From Actinomycetota bacterium (lineage in GTDB: Bacteria > Actinomycetota > UBA4738 > HRBIN12): DNA of 64,000 nt. Shown in pieces: positions 1 through 8,653 of the stretch. The notes beneath the pieces are model-generated. The model did no database searches. It saw only the letters and a list, made by a program, of their open reading frames with translations, and was not told the DNA's origin. Numbering within the stretch: position 1 is the stretch's first letter; every line of letters begins with the position of its first letter. The position numbers and the translations under genes were made by a program. The stretch lies in the NCBI GenBank assembly GCA_026003015.1, contig BPGL01000004.1, positions 60,270-124,269 on the forward strand, in the 5' to 3' direction.

Positions 1-378
1 CTCGCGGACCTTCACCCGCGCGGTCATCTCGTCGGCGTGGCGGAGGTCCTGACGCAGGGCGTCGGGGATCCCCAGGCGCGCCGCGACCACGCGGGCGATG
101 TCCTCCGCGGCGTCGCCGATCCGTTGGATCGCGTCGCCGATCCACAACACGCCGGCCATCTGCTCGGCGTCCTCGGGGTTGCGCGCCGCGAGCATCGCGA
201 TGATCCGCAGGCGCCGAAGCTGCTCGGCCATCCGCTCGTCGAGGCGGCGGACCTCGCGGGCGAGCTTCTCGTCGTTGAAGAAGACCGCCGCGTAGGCCAG
301 GTCGACCATGAGCTCGGACGCGTCCTTGAGCTCGACGAGGAGTTCCTTGACCGTCGCCGGTCGGTGCTCGTCATCCAT
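1..378 (-). CDS. PhoU-like/DUF47-type regulatory protein, partial (runs off the left edge)
   Basis: Minus-strand reading from ATG at 378: MDDEHRPATVKELLVELKDASELMVDLAYAAVFFNDEKLAREVRRLDERMAEQLRRLRIIAMLAARNPEDAEQMAGVLWIGDAIQRIGDAAEDIARVV; helical PhoU-like pattern; start overlaps the end of the MgtE-type gene. Confidence 0.7.
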   Translation of the reverse strand, partial: MDDEHRPATVKELLVELKDASELMVDLAYAAVFFNDEKLAREVRRLDERMAEQLRRLRIIAMLAARNPEDAEQMAGVLWIGDAIQRIGDAAEDIARVVAARLGIPDALRQDLRHADEMTARVKVRE

Positions 379-1621
379 GGGGCAGCACCCCGAATAGTGG
401 CATAACGGCCAGAACGATGGCGACCCCCGACAGGTCCATCACGCTCGTGATCACGGGAACCCCCTGGTTGTCCGGATCCCAGCCGAACCGGTAGGTCCAC
501 ACGGCGATCACGTAGCCGCCCACGATCGTGAGGGGCAGGGCGACGAGCCCGGCGAGGAGCGTGGCCGTGACCAGGACGAGCGCCCCCGGAAGGTTGGCCA
601 GGCCGGTCAGGTGCCCCAGCCCCCAGGCGACCGCCCCGATCAGGGTGAAGACCACGACGGCCAGGATCGTCACCACGCCCGCGTCGACGACCGCCGGGCG
701 CTCGGGGAGCCCCCGCGGGGCGATCACCCCGATCTGCAGCTTCGAGCCGATCCGGGAGGCGAAGATCCCGCCCAGGGCGCCGGCCTGCGATACGAACGGC
801 GGCAGGAGGGCTAGGACGACCGGGACCCCGATCAGGTCGGGCTCGCGGGTCCGAAGCAAGGCGCCGGCCAGGGTGTCGAGGATGGGCGTGAGCAGGATCG
901 TCGCGGTCATCTCCCAGGCGATCCGCCGCACCCCCGGGTCCGGCGCGGTCGCCGAGCGCAGCGCTGCGGCGATGCCGGCGAGCACGCACACGACGGCCAG
1001 CGCGACCGCGAGGGCGTCGATCCGCAGCAGGAACGTCGCGAGGAACAGGCTCGGCAGCGTCGCCACGTCGCCCAGGGCCGTGACCATCGGCGCGGCGACC
1101 GAGTCCAGGTCCCAGCCGCGCCGGTACGACAGGGCCGACAGCGCGACGGTGACGGCCAGGATCACGACCGATCCGATCACGCCGCCCACGACCGAGATCA
1201 CGGCGAGCTGCCAGATCGGGATCGAGGTCTGCCCGAACGCCGCGGCCGCCAGCCGTGCGAGAACCGCGAGCCACAGCGAGGAGGACAGCGTCGTGAGGAT
1301 CGCGACCTCGACGTTGCGACGCAGGATGCTGCCGGGCCGCAACGTGATCTCGAGGGTCCCGGCGGCGTTCGCCGTCCCCAGGCGCGCTCCGATCGCCCCG
1401 AAGATCGTGCCGCGCATGCCGACGGCGGCCGGGATCAGCACCAGCAGGCCGGGCAGCTCCTCGAGGGTATCGGTGATGTGGGCGAGGGTCAGGCCGGCGG
1501 CGAAGCCCGCCAGCGTGCTGAGCGTGAGCGCGACCAGGCCCTGGCGCAGGGTCGGGCGTTCCGATCGCCAGGTGCCGACGAGCCTGCGCGCGCGGCGCGC
1601 GAGCGAGCCCCGCCTCGCCAT
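371..1621 (-). CDS. MgtE/SLC41-type divalent cation transporter, integral membrane domain
   Basis: ORF with repeated multi-TM segments (LIPAAVGMRGTIFGAIGARLGTANAAGTLE, LDSVAAPMVTALGDVATLPSLFLATFLL), typical of the MgtE/SLC41 integral domain; likely start MARRGS at 1621. Confidence 0.82.
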   Translation of the reverse strand: MARRGSLARRARRLVGTWRSERPTLRQGLVALTLSTLAGFAAGLTLAHITDTLEELPGLLVLIPAAVGMRGTIFGAIGARLGTANAAGTLEITLRPGSILRRNVEVAILTTLSSSLWLAVLARLAAAAFGQTSIPIWQLAVISVVGGVIGSVVILAVTVALSALSYRRGWDLDSVAAPMVTALGDVATLPSLFLATFLLRIDALAVALAVVCVLAGIAAALRSATAPDPGVRRIAWEMTATILLTPILDTLAGALLRTREPDLIGVPVVLALLPPFVSQAGALGGIFASRIGSKLQIGVIAPRGLPERPAVVDAGVVTILAVVVFTLIGAVAWGLGHLTGLANLPGALVLVTATLLAGLVALPLTIVGGYVIAVWTYRFGWDPDNQGVPVITSVMDLSGVAIVLAVMPLFGVLPHG

Positions 1622-1660
1622 AAGGACTCCCTCATCGAACGGCCTCTCGGGTGCGCCCAC

Positions 1661-1680
1661 GCCCCCGCGGCGGCGGGGGC
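1661..1680. repeat. GC-rich inverted repeat GCCCCCGC-GGCG-GCGGGGGC between the glycosylase and the mgtE-like gene
   Basis: Read directly: 8-bp perfect arms, 4-nt loop. Confidence 0.6.
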
Positions 1681-1720
1681 CCCGGGCAGTATCGCCCGGA
1701 CGGCCCTGCGGGACAACCGC

Positions 1721-2644
1721 TCAGGGGTCCTGGACCCAGTCCCTCGTGCACACGAGCCAGAACGCGAGGCCGGCGCGGTCGCCGTAGCGGCGGAACCGGC
1801 GCTCGATCGCCGCGTCGCTCGGCGGGCGGCGCTGGCCCGTGAGCCTGGCGTAGGTCGGGCGGGTCCAGGAGTCGAGGACGAGCCGCGAGCCTCGACCGAG
1901 GGTGAGCAGGATGTGGGCGGCGGCGTAGGGGCCGACCCCGGGCAGGGCGAGGAGCCGCCGCTCGAGCTCCTCGTCCGGGAGCTCCTCGCGGCTCGCCGCC
2001 GCCCAGGCCTCGAGGTCGACGGCGCCGTCGGCGACGGCGCGGGCCACCGCCCGCAGGTACGGCGCCCGGTACCCGGCTCGAACGACGGTGCGGTAGAAGG
2101 CCTCGGGCCGAGCGGCCATCGCGGCCGGGGTGGGGAAGGCGTTCTCGAGCCGGTCGAGGCTCCCCGCCGGCGGCTCGCCGAGCGCGGCCACGAGCGCCGA
2201 GACCATCGTGGTCGTGAGCGACCATGAGCAGTTCGTCGTGCAGATCGTCTTCACGACGTCCTCGAAGACCGTGGGGCTGGCGAGCATCCGACCGGCGCCG
2301 GCCGTGGCCCAGGCGAGGTCGGGATCGGTCGCCGCCGTCGCGTAGAAGCCGGACAGGTCCTGGTCGAGCCCCAGGACCCGCCGGGCCCCCTCCTCGATCG
2401 CCGGACGCACGCGCGGGCCGGCGCGCCCGGGACCGAGGACCTCGACGAGCGCGCGGCCGGGCCGACCGGGGCCGATCCGCACGCGTCTGGGAGCGGCGCC
2501 GGGGACGCGCAGGGTGAGCGCGAGGCTTCGGGTCGCCGGGTCCAGGCGCATCGGCGGGAGCTCGGCGAACCCGTGCGACACGAGGGTTCGCCACAGGTCG
2601 ACCGGCTCGCCGGTCGGGCCGCGAAGCGCCAGCTCGAACCTCAC
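1721..2644 (-). CDS. HhH-GPD family DNA glycosylase (AlkA/OGG-like)
   Basis: LLALPGVGPYAAAHILLTLGRGSRLVLDSW HhH-GPD motif with catalytic-type Asp; GTG start overlaps the MFS gene stop. Confidence 0.8.
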   Translation of the reverse strand: MRFELALRGPTGEPVDLWRTLVSHGFAELPPMRLDPATRSLALTLRVPGAAPRRVRIGPGRPGRALVEVLGPGRAGPRVRPAIEEGARRVLGLDQDLSGFYATAATDPDLAWATAGAGRMLASPTVFEDVVKTICTTNCSWSLTTTMVSALVAALGEPPAGSLDRLENAFPTPAAMAARPEAFYRTVVRAGYRAPYLRAVARAVADGAVDLEAWAAASREELPDEELERRLLALPGVGPYAAAHILLTLGRGSRLVLDSWTRPTYARLTGQRRPPSDAAIERRFRRYGDRAGLAFWLVCTRDWVQDP

Positions 2645-3900
2645 CGGGGACCGTCCTGCGGCGCCGGTGCCAGGTAGCGGCGCAGCTCGGGGTAGGCGGC
2701 CGCGACGCCGGCCGCGCCGAGGATCGACGCCACGCCGCCGGTCACGACGCTGGCGACCGGCCCGACGAGCGCGGCGACGAAGCCCGCCTCGGCGTCGCCG
2801 AGTCGAGGACCGCCGCTCACCACGAGGATATGGATCGCGGCCAGGCGCGCGCGCAGGCGGTCGGGGACGCTCACCTGGAGGATCGTGGAGCGGAAGATCG
2901 CCGAGATCACGTCGGCCCAGCCGGCGGCGGCGAGCAGCGCCACGGCCAGCGGGAGCGATCGGACGAGCCCGAAGGCCGCGATCGCCGCTCCCCACGCGAC
3001 GACCGCCCAGATCACGGCCACGCCCTGGCGGCGGACGTGGCGCGCCCAGCCGCTCGTGGCCGCGCCGACGAGGGCGCCGACCGCGGGCGCCGAGAACAGC
3101 AGGCCGACGGTCTCGGGACCCCCGGCGAACCGTTCGACAGCGAGGAACGTGAACAGCGCGCGGGGCAGCCCGAACACCATCGCCACGATGTCGATCGCGA
3201 AGGTCGACAGGAGCAGGCGGCTGCGGCGCACGAAGGCGAAGCCCTCGCGGACGGCCCGCCACCCGAGCGGGCGCTCCCCGCCGTGGTCGGGGGGCATCGG
3301 TGCGATCAGCAGGGCTGCGACGAGCATCGCCGCGTAGGTCGCGACGTCGATCGCGTAGGCCCAGGCCACGCCCGCGCGGGCGACGACGACGCCGGCGAGC
3401 GCCGGTCCGACGAGCCCGGTGGCGTTCCACACGACCTGGTTCAGGGCCAGGGCGGCCGGGACGAGCGCCGGTCCGACGAGCCGGGGGGTCATGGCGGAGC
3501 GCACGGGCGAGTCGATCGTCGACAGCGCTCCGATGAGGGCCACGCCGAGGTAGATCCAGCCGAGCGGGGGGTCGCCGGCGATCGCGCCGGCGAGCAGGAT
3601 GCCCGAGGCGCCGATGAACCCGACCTGGGCCCAGGCGAGCAGCGTCCGGCGGTCGACGGCGTCGAGGAACGTGGCGCCGACGACCGAGCCGACCACGAGC
3701 CCGGCGAGCCCGAACGTGCCGGTGAGCCCGACGGCCGCCGCGGAGCCCGTGAGCTCGGAGACCTGGATGAAGCTCGCGACGAGCGTGAAGTGGTAGCCGG
3801 TCTCGGAGATGAGCAGCCCCACCCACAGCCGCCGGAAGTCCCGCGAGGCTCGCAGCGGGGACAGGTCGATCGCGAAGCGCCGCGCCCGGCCGATCCGCAC
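2641..3900 (-). CDS. MFS transporter
   Basis: 12-TM MFS-like protein (LRASRDFRRLWVGLLISETGYHFTLVASFIQVSELTGSAAAVGL). Confidence 0.85.
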   Translation of the reverse strand: MRIGRARRFAIDLSPLRASRDFRRLWVGLLISETGYHFTLVASFIQVSELTGSAAAVGLTGTFGLAGLVVGSVVGATFLDAVDRRTLLAWAQVGFIGASGILLAGAIAGDPPLGWIYLGVALIGALSTIDSPVRSAMTPRLVGPALVPAALALNQVVWNATGLVGPALAGVVVARAGVAWAYAIDVATYAAMLVAALLIAPMPPDHGGERPLGWRAVREGFAFVRRSRLLLSTFAIDIVAMVFGLPRALFTFLAVERFAGGPETVGLLFSAPAVGALVGAATSGWARHVRRQGVAVIWAVVAWGAAIAAFGLVRSLPLAVALLAAAGWADVISAIFRSTILQVSVPDRLRARLAAIHILVVSGGPRLGDAEAGFVAALVGPVASVVTGGVASILGAAGVAAAYPELRRYLAPAPQDGPR

Positions 3901-3951
3901 GGCCGGGGACGCTAGCAGGGCCGGCGACCGCTTCGGCGCGCCGAGTCGTCG

Positions 3952-5292
3952 CTACGTCAGCGCCTCGAGGAGCGCGGCCTCGAGTTGGTCGAGCCCGTCG
4001 TCCAGGAGCGCCGGCTCGATCGCGAGCGGAGGCAGCAGCCGGATCACGTTGCCGTAGGTGCCCGCCGAGATGACCAGGACCCCACGCTCGAGCGCCCCGC
4101 GGGTGATCGCGCCCACCGTCTCGGGGTCCAGGGGCTGCTTCGTCGCCGGGTCGGCGACGAGCTCGATCGCGCACATCGCGCCGCGGCCGCGGACGTCGCC
4201 GACCTGGTTCACGCGCTCGGCGAGCGCTCGGAAGCGTTCCATGATCCGCTCGCCGGTCGCCCGGGCGCGCTCGAGCAGGCCCTCGCGCTCGATCGTCTCG
4301 ATCACGGCCAACGCGGCCGCGGCGGCCACCGGGTTGCCCCCGTAGGTGCCGCCGAGCCCGCCGGGGTGGACCGCGTCCATGATCTCCGCACGACCGGTCA
4401 CGGCGCTGATCGGCAGGCCTCCGCCCAGGGACTTCGCGCTCGTGACGAGGTCGGGGACGACGCCTTCTTCCTCGATCGCGAACCAGCGGCCGGCCCGCCC
4501 GAAGCCCGACTGGATCTCGTCGGCGATGAAGACGATCCCGTGCTCGGACGCGAAGCGGGCGAGGCCGGGGAGGAACCCGGGCGCGGGCACGATGAACCCG
4601 CCCTCCCCCTGGATCGGCTCGACGATGATCGCCGCGATGTTCTCCTCGCCGATGTGCTTGTGCATCTGGTCGAGCGCGTAGGCGAGCGCCTGCTCGGCAC
4701 AGCGCTCGGGATCGCCGTGCCAGCGGTAGGGGTAGGCGAAGGGCAGGCGGTAGATCTCCGGCGCGAACGGCCCCATGCCCTGCTTGTAGGGCATGACCTT
4801 GGCCGTGAGCGACATCGCGAGCAGCGTCCGGCCGTGGAACGCGTGGTCGAAGGTCACCACCGCCGGGCGTCCGGTGAAGCGTCGGGCGATCTTCACCGCG
4901 TTCTCAACCGCCTCGGCGCCGGAGTTCGCGAACATCGTCTTCTTCGGGGCGTCCCCGGGGGTGATCGCGTTCAACCGCTCCGCGAGCTCGATGTACGGCT
5001 CGTTCGCGGTGACGTGGAAGCACGTGTGCGTGTCGCGTTCGAGCTGGCCGCGCGCGGCCTCGACCACGGCGGGGTGGGTGTGGCCGACGTTGAGGACCGA
5101 GATCCCCGTGGCCAGGTCGATCAGCCGGTTCCCGTCGACGTCCTCGACGATCGCGCCCGAGGCTCGAGCGGTGACGATCGGATGCAGGTTCGCGACGCCT
5201 CGGGGCACGGCGCGCTCCCGGCGCTCGAACCAGGCCCGACTCTTCGGGCCGGGGATCTCGGTGACGACCTTCCGCTCCTGCGGGATATCCAC
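3952..5292 (-). CDS. gabT: Class III aminotransferase, probable 4-aminobutyrate aminotransferase
   Basis: FANSGAEAVENAVKIAR, IAAIIVEPIQGEGGF, FIADEIQSGFGRAG, SAKSLGGGLPISAVTGRAEIMD; GTG start at 5292 preceded by GAGGAGG. Confidence 0.85.
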   Translation of the reverse strand: MDIPQERKVVTEIPGPKSRAWFERRERAVPRGVANLHPIVTARASGAIVEDVDGNRLIDLATGISVLNVGHTHPAVVEAARGQLERDTHTCFHVTANEPYIELAERLNAITPGDAPKKTMFANSGAEAVENAVKIARRFTGRPAVVTFDHAFHGRTLLAMSLTAKVMPYKQGMGPFAPEIYRLPFAYPYRWHGDPERCAEQALAYALDQMHKHIGEENIAAIIVEPIQGEGGFIVPAPGFLPGLARFASEHGIVFIADEIQSGFGRAGRWFAIEEEGVVPDLVTSAKSLGGGLPISAVTGRAEIMDAVHPGGLGGTYGGNPVAAAAALAVIETIEREGLLERARATGERIMERFRALAERVNQVGDVRGRGAMCAIELVADPATKQPLDPETVGAITRGALERGVLVISAGTYGNVIRLLPPLAIEPALLDDGLDQLEAALLEALT

Positions 5293-5448
5293 GGCGACCT
5301 CCTCGCGCGAGCTGCCTGCGGCGAGTCTCGGGGGTCGGCGCCCCCGCGTCAGGACGCCGCCTGGCCTTGAACGGGGTTCAGGTTTGTACGCAGCGGCGTA
5401 TCCGCGCGGCGCCTCGAGGCGGGCCCGGCCGGCTGTCTCGACGTTCCG

Positions 5449-5454
5449 TACAAT
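5449..5454 (+). promoter_or_regulatory. Putative -10 element TACAAT, 6 nt upstream of the pucR GTG
   Basis: cgttccgTACAATcgcggcGTG; consistent with leaderless initiation. Confidence 0.5.
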
Positions 5455-5460
5455 CGCGGC

Positions 5461-7014
5461 GTGGCGGTCACGGTCCGCGACATCGTCTCGATCCCCGGGA
5501 TCTGCTTGCGGTTGCTGGCCGGCACGCAGCGTGCCGACCAGCCGGTTCGCTGGGTGCACCTCACCGAGCTCGAGGACCCGACGCCGTGGCTCAAGGGCGG
5601 GGAGCTCGTCCTCACGACCGGGATGGGGATCGGGAAGACGGCCGCCCGCCAGCGCGCGTACGTGCGCCGGCTCGTCGACGCGGGGGTCGCGGGGTTGGGG
5701 TTCGGGCTGGGGTTCGGCCACGACCGCACGCCCCGGGCCCTGATCACGGCCGCGGAGCAGCTGGCGTTCCCGCTGTTCGAAGTCCCCTATCCGGTGCCCT
5801 TCATCGCGATCACCGAGGCGATCTTCACCCGGATCGTGGCCGAGCAGTACGACACGCTGCAGCGCGCGGTCGACGCCGAGCACGTGCTCACCCGGGCCGT
5901 GCTGGAGGGCCGGGGGATCGAGGGGATCGCGTCATCCCTGGCGGCCGTCACGAAGGGCTGGGTGCTGCTGCTCGACCTGCACGGGCTCCCGCTCGCGTCC
6001 ACCTCGCGCGCGGCGACGCTGCGTCAGGAGCGGATCTGGGACGAGCTCCGCCGCGCCCGCCCGGAGGGCTCGAGCTTCTCGCTCACCCTCGTCGACCGAG
6101 GGCACCACGTGTGGGTCCAGCCGGTCGGCGCGCAGGGCCGGACCGAGGCGTTCCTGGCGGTCGGCAAGCCCGAGCAGCCGAGCCAGCTCGACCGGATCGT
6201 CGCCGGGCACGCGCTGTCGCTCGTCGCGATCGAGCTGGCGAAGTCCCGGGCGGTGGCGGAGGAGAAGCGCCGGTTGCAGGGGGACTTCTTCGACCGGCTC
6301 GCTCGGGGGGAGATCGGGCCGACGGAGGCGGCGCGCGGGCTCGCGCGCTTCGGGTTCCGTCGCGACGCGCGCGTGCTCGTCGTGGCGCTCGAAGGGCCCG
6401 ACGTGGACCCCGAGCGGCTCGTCTTGGAGGCGACCGAGCACTGCTCCCGCGAGGGGGTCGACGCCTTCCTCGTCTCGGCCTCGCCGCAGGGCGCGCACGT
6501 GCTCCTCCCGGCCGATCCGCCGGTCGATCTGGACGGGTTCGTGAAGGCGATCGGCGCCCGGGTCGAGGCGGAGCTGCGTGCCGGGGCGGGCTCGCCGGTC
6601 GGTCCCGAGGAGGTCGCCCGGAGCCTGCGGGAGGCCCGCTACGCCCTGCAGGTCTGCCGTCTCGAGGGCTGGGGCCACGCCGGGTTCGACGACCTGGGGA
6701 CCTATCGGCTGCTGCTGTCGATGGCCGAGCCCGACGCGCTGCGGGCCTTCGCCGACGCCCTGCTCGCGCCGCTCGACGCCTACGACCGCGAGCACCACGG
6801 CGAGCTCATCCCCTCCCTGCAGGCGTTCCTGCAGCACAACGCCCGGTGGGAGACGGCGGCCGCCCACCTGTACGTCCACCGCCACACGCTCCGCTACCGG
6901 ATGCGCAAGGTCGAGGAGCTCACGGGGCGGGACCTGGCGAGCTCGTTCGACAGGATGGAGTTCTGGCTCGCCCTGCGGGCCCGAGATCTGTTGGCGGCGG
7001 AGGCGGACGGGTGA
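5461..7014 (+). CDS. PucR family transcriptional regulator
   Basis: N-terminal PucR domain (VTVRDIVSIPGICLRLLAGTQRADQPVRWVHLTELEDPTPWLKGGELVLTTG) and C-terminal PucR HTH (AAAHLYVHRHTLRYRMRKVEELTGRDL). Confidence 0.93.
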   Translation: MAVTVRDIVSIPGICLRLLAGTQRADQPVRWVHLTELEDPTPWLKGGELVLTTGMGIGKTAARQRAYVRRLVDAGVAGLGFGLGFGHDRTPRALITAAEQLAFPLFEVPYPVPFIAITEAIFTRIVAEQYDTLQRAVDAEHVLTRAVLEGRGIEGIASSLAAVTKGWVLLLDLHGLPLASTSRAATLRQERIWDELRRARPEGSSFSLTLVDRGHHVWVQPVGAQGRTEAFLAVGKPEQPSQLDRIVAGHALSLVAIELAKSRAVAEEKRRLQGDFFDRLARGEIGPTEAARGLARFGFRRDARVLVVALEGPDVDPERLVLEATEHCSREGVDAFLVSASPQGAHVLLPADPPVDLDGFVKAIGARVEAELRAGAGSPVGPEEVARSLREARYALQVCRLEGWGHAGFDDLGTYRLLLSMAEPDALRAFADALLAPLDAYDREHHGELIPSLQAFLQHNARWETAAAHLYVHRHTLRYRMRKVEELTGRDLASSFDRMEFWLALRARDLLAAEADG

Positions 7015-7131
7015 GGCCGACGTTGTCCATCGCGTACAGCTGCGGGGCCACGGCGCGCCGACCGGGCGGGTAGCCCCGGAGCGGCTCCACGCGGCATACT
7101 GGAGCGCGAAGGGTCGAGGAGGAGGGACACG

Positions 7132-8580
7132 ATGGCGGACACGTACCAGATGTTCATCGGCGGACAGTGGGTGAACTCGGCGTCCGGCCAGACCCGTTCG
7201 ATCACGAGCCCCGCGACCGGCGAGGTGCTCGCGGAGGTCCAGGAGGGCTCCGCCGAGGACGTCGATCGCGCGGTGGCGGCCGCCAAGAAGGCCTTCGACG
7301 AGGTGTGGTTCGACTCGACCCCCCGGGAGCGCCAGGAGGCGCTGCTGAAGCTCGCCGACATCGTCGAGGAGCACGGCGAGGAGTTCGGGCGGATCGAGTC
7401 TGCCAACGTCGGCAAGCCGTACGCGGTCACGATGGCCGAGGAGATCCCCGTGATCGCCGACCAGTTCCGGTTCTTCGCCGGAGGCGCCCGGTTCCTCGAG
7501 GGTCGGTCGACCGGGGAGTACATGAAGGGCTTCACCTCGATGATCCGACGCGAGCCGATCGGGATCGCCGGGCTGATCGCGCCCTGGAACTACCCGCTGT
7601 ACATGGCGGCGTGGAAGATCGGGCCGGCGCTGGCGGCCGGCAACTGCGTCGTGATCAAGCCCTCGGAGCTCACGCCGCTCACGCTGCTGCGCTTCGCGCA
7701 GTACGTGGCCGAGGCCGACGTGTTCCCGCCGGGCGTGTTCAACGTGGTCACCGGCGACGGCGTGCCGGTGGGGGAGCGGATCGTCCAGCACCCCGACATC
7801 GGGATCGTCTCGCTCACCGGTGAGACGTCGACCGGCAAGCTGATCATGCGCAACGCCGCCGACACCCTCAAGCGCACGCACCTGGAGCTCGGCGGTAAGG
7901 CCCCGGTGATCGTCTTCGATGACGCCGACGTCTCGGCGGCGGCGGAGTGGATCAAGATCGGCGGCTACTTCAACTCCGGCCAGGACTGCACGGCGGCCAC
8001 GCGGGTCCTGGCCAGCGGCGCGGTGTACGACGACCTGCTCGGCGAGCTCGTCCCGGCCGTCGAGTCGCTGAAGGTGGGCGACATCTTCGACGAGAGCACG
8101 GAGATGGGATCGGTGGTGTCCAAGGACCAGTTCGAGCGCATCGCCGGGATGGTCGAGCGCGCGGCGGAGGCCGGTGCGAAGATCGTGACCGGCGGCGAGC
8201 CGCTCGACATGGGCGAGGGGCGCTACTTCTACAAGCCGACGGTCATCACCGACGCGAAGCAGACCGACGAGATCATCCAGCGCGAGGTCTTCGGGCCGGT
8301 CGTCACGGTCCAGCGCTTCGAGGATGAGGCGCAGGCGCTCGCGTGGGCCAACGGCGTCGACTACGGCCTGGCGGCCTCGGTGTGGACCCGCGACGTCGGG
8401 CGCGCCCTGCGGATGGCCCGCCGGCTGCAGTTCGGCACCGTGTGGATCAACACCCACATCCCGCTCACGCCCGAGATGCCCCACGGCGGGTACAAGCAGT
8501 CGGGGCACGGGAAGGACATGTCGATCTACTCGATCGAGGACTACACGAACATCAAGCACGTGATGGCGTCGCTCGAGTGA
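7132..8580 (+). CDS. NAD(P)-dependent aldehyde dehydrogenase (betaine/aminobutyraldehyde type)
   Basis: [32 protein letters not shown] catalytic Cys, [21 protein letters not shown] before ATG. Confidence 0.92.
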   Translation: MADTYQMFIGGQWVNSASGQTRSITSPATGEVLAEVQEGSAEDVDRAVAAAKKAFDEVWFDSTPRERQEALLKLADIVEEHGEEFGRIESANVGKPYAVTMAEEIPVIADQFRFFAGGARFLEGRSTGEYMKGFTSMIRREPIGIAGLIAPWNYPLYMAAWKIGPALAAGNCVVIKPSELTPLTLLRFAQYVAEADVFPPGVFNVVTGDGVPVGERIVQHPDIGIVSLTGETSTGKLIMRNAADTLKRTHLELGGKAPVIVFDDADVSAAAEWIKIGGYFNSGQDCTAATRVLASGAVYDDLLGELVPAVESLKVGDIFDESTEMGSVVSKDQFERIAGMVERAAEAGAKIVTGGEPLDMGEGRYFYKPTVITDAKQTDEIIQREVFGPVVTVQRFEDEAQALAWANGVDYGLAASVWTRDVGRALRMARRLQFGTVWINTHIPLTPEMPHGGYKQSGHGKDMSIYSIEDYTNIKHVMASLE

Positions 8581-8602
8581 CGCGAACAACGTCGGCGCGG
8601 CT

Positions 8603-8628
8603 CGGGGCGTCCCGTGCGGGGCGCCCCG
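8603..8628. terminator. Long GC hairpin between the two aldehyde dehydrogenase genes (terminator or processing hairpin)
   Basis: CGGGGCGTCCCG-TG-CGGGGCGCCCCG: 12 pairs including one G-U, starting 23 nt after the upstream stop; no U-tract. Confidence 0.45.
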
Positions 8629-8653
8629 ACGCGCGAAGGGTGGTGGAGAGCAC

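Noticed and set aside
1721-4174. 817-aa minus-strand ORF as a fusion
   Set aside because: Only the C-terminal glycosylase (GTG at 2644) is real; the upstream part is shadow sequence over the MFS gene.
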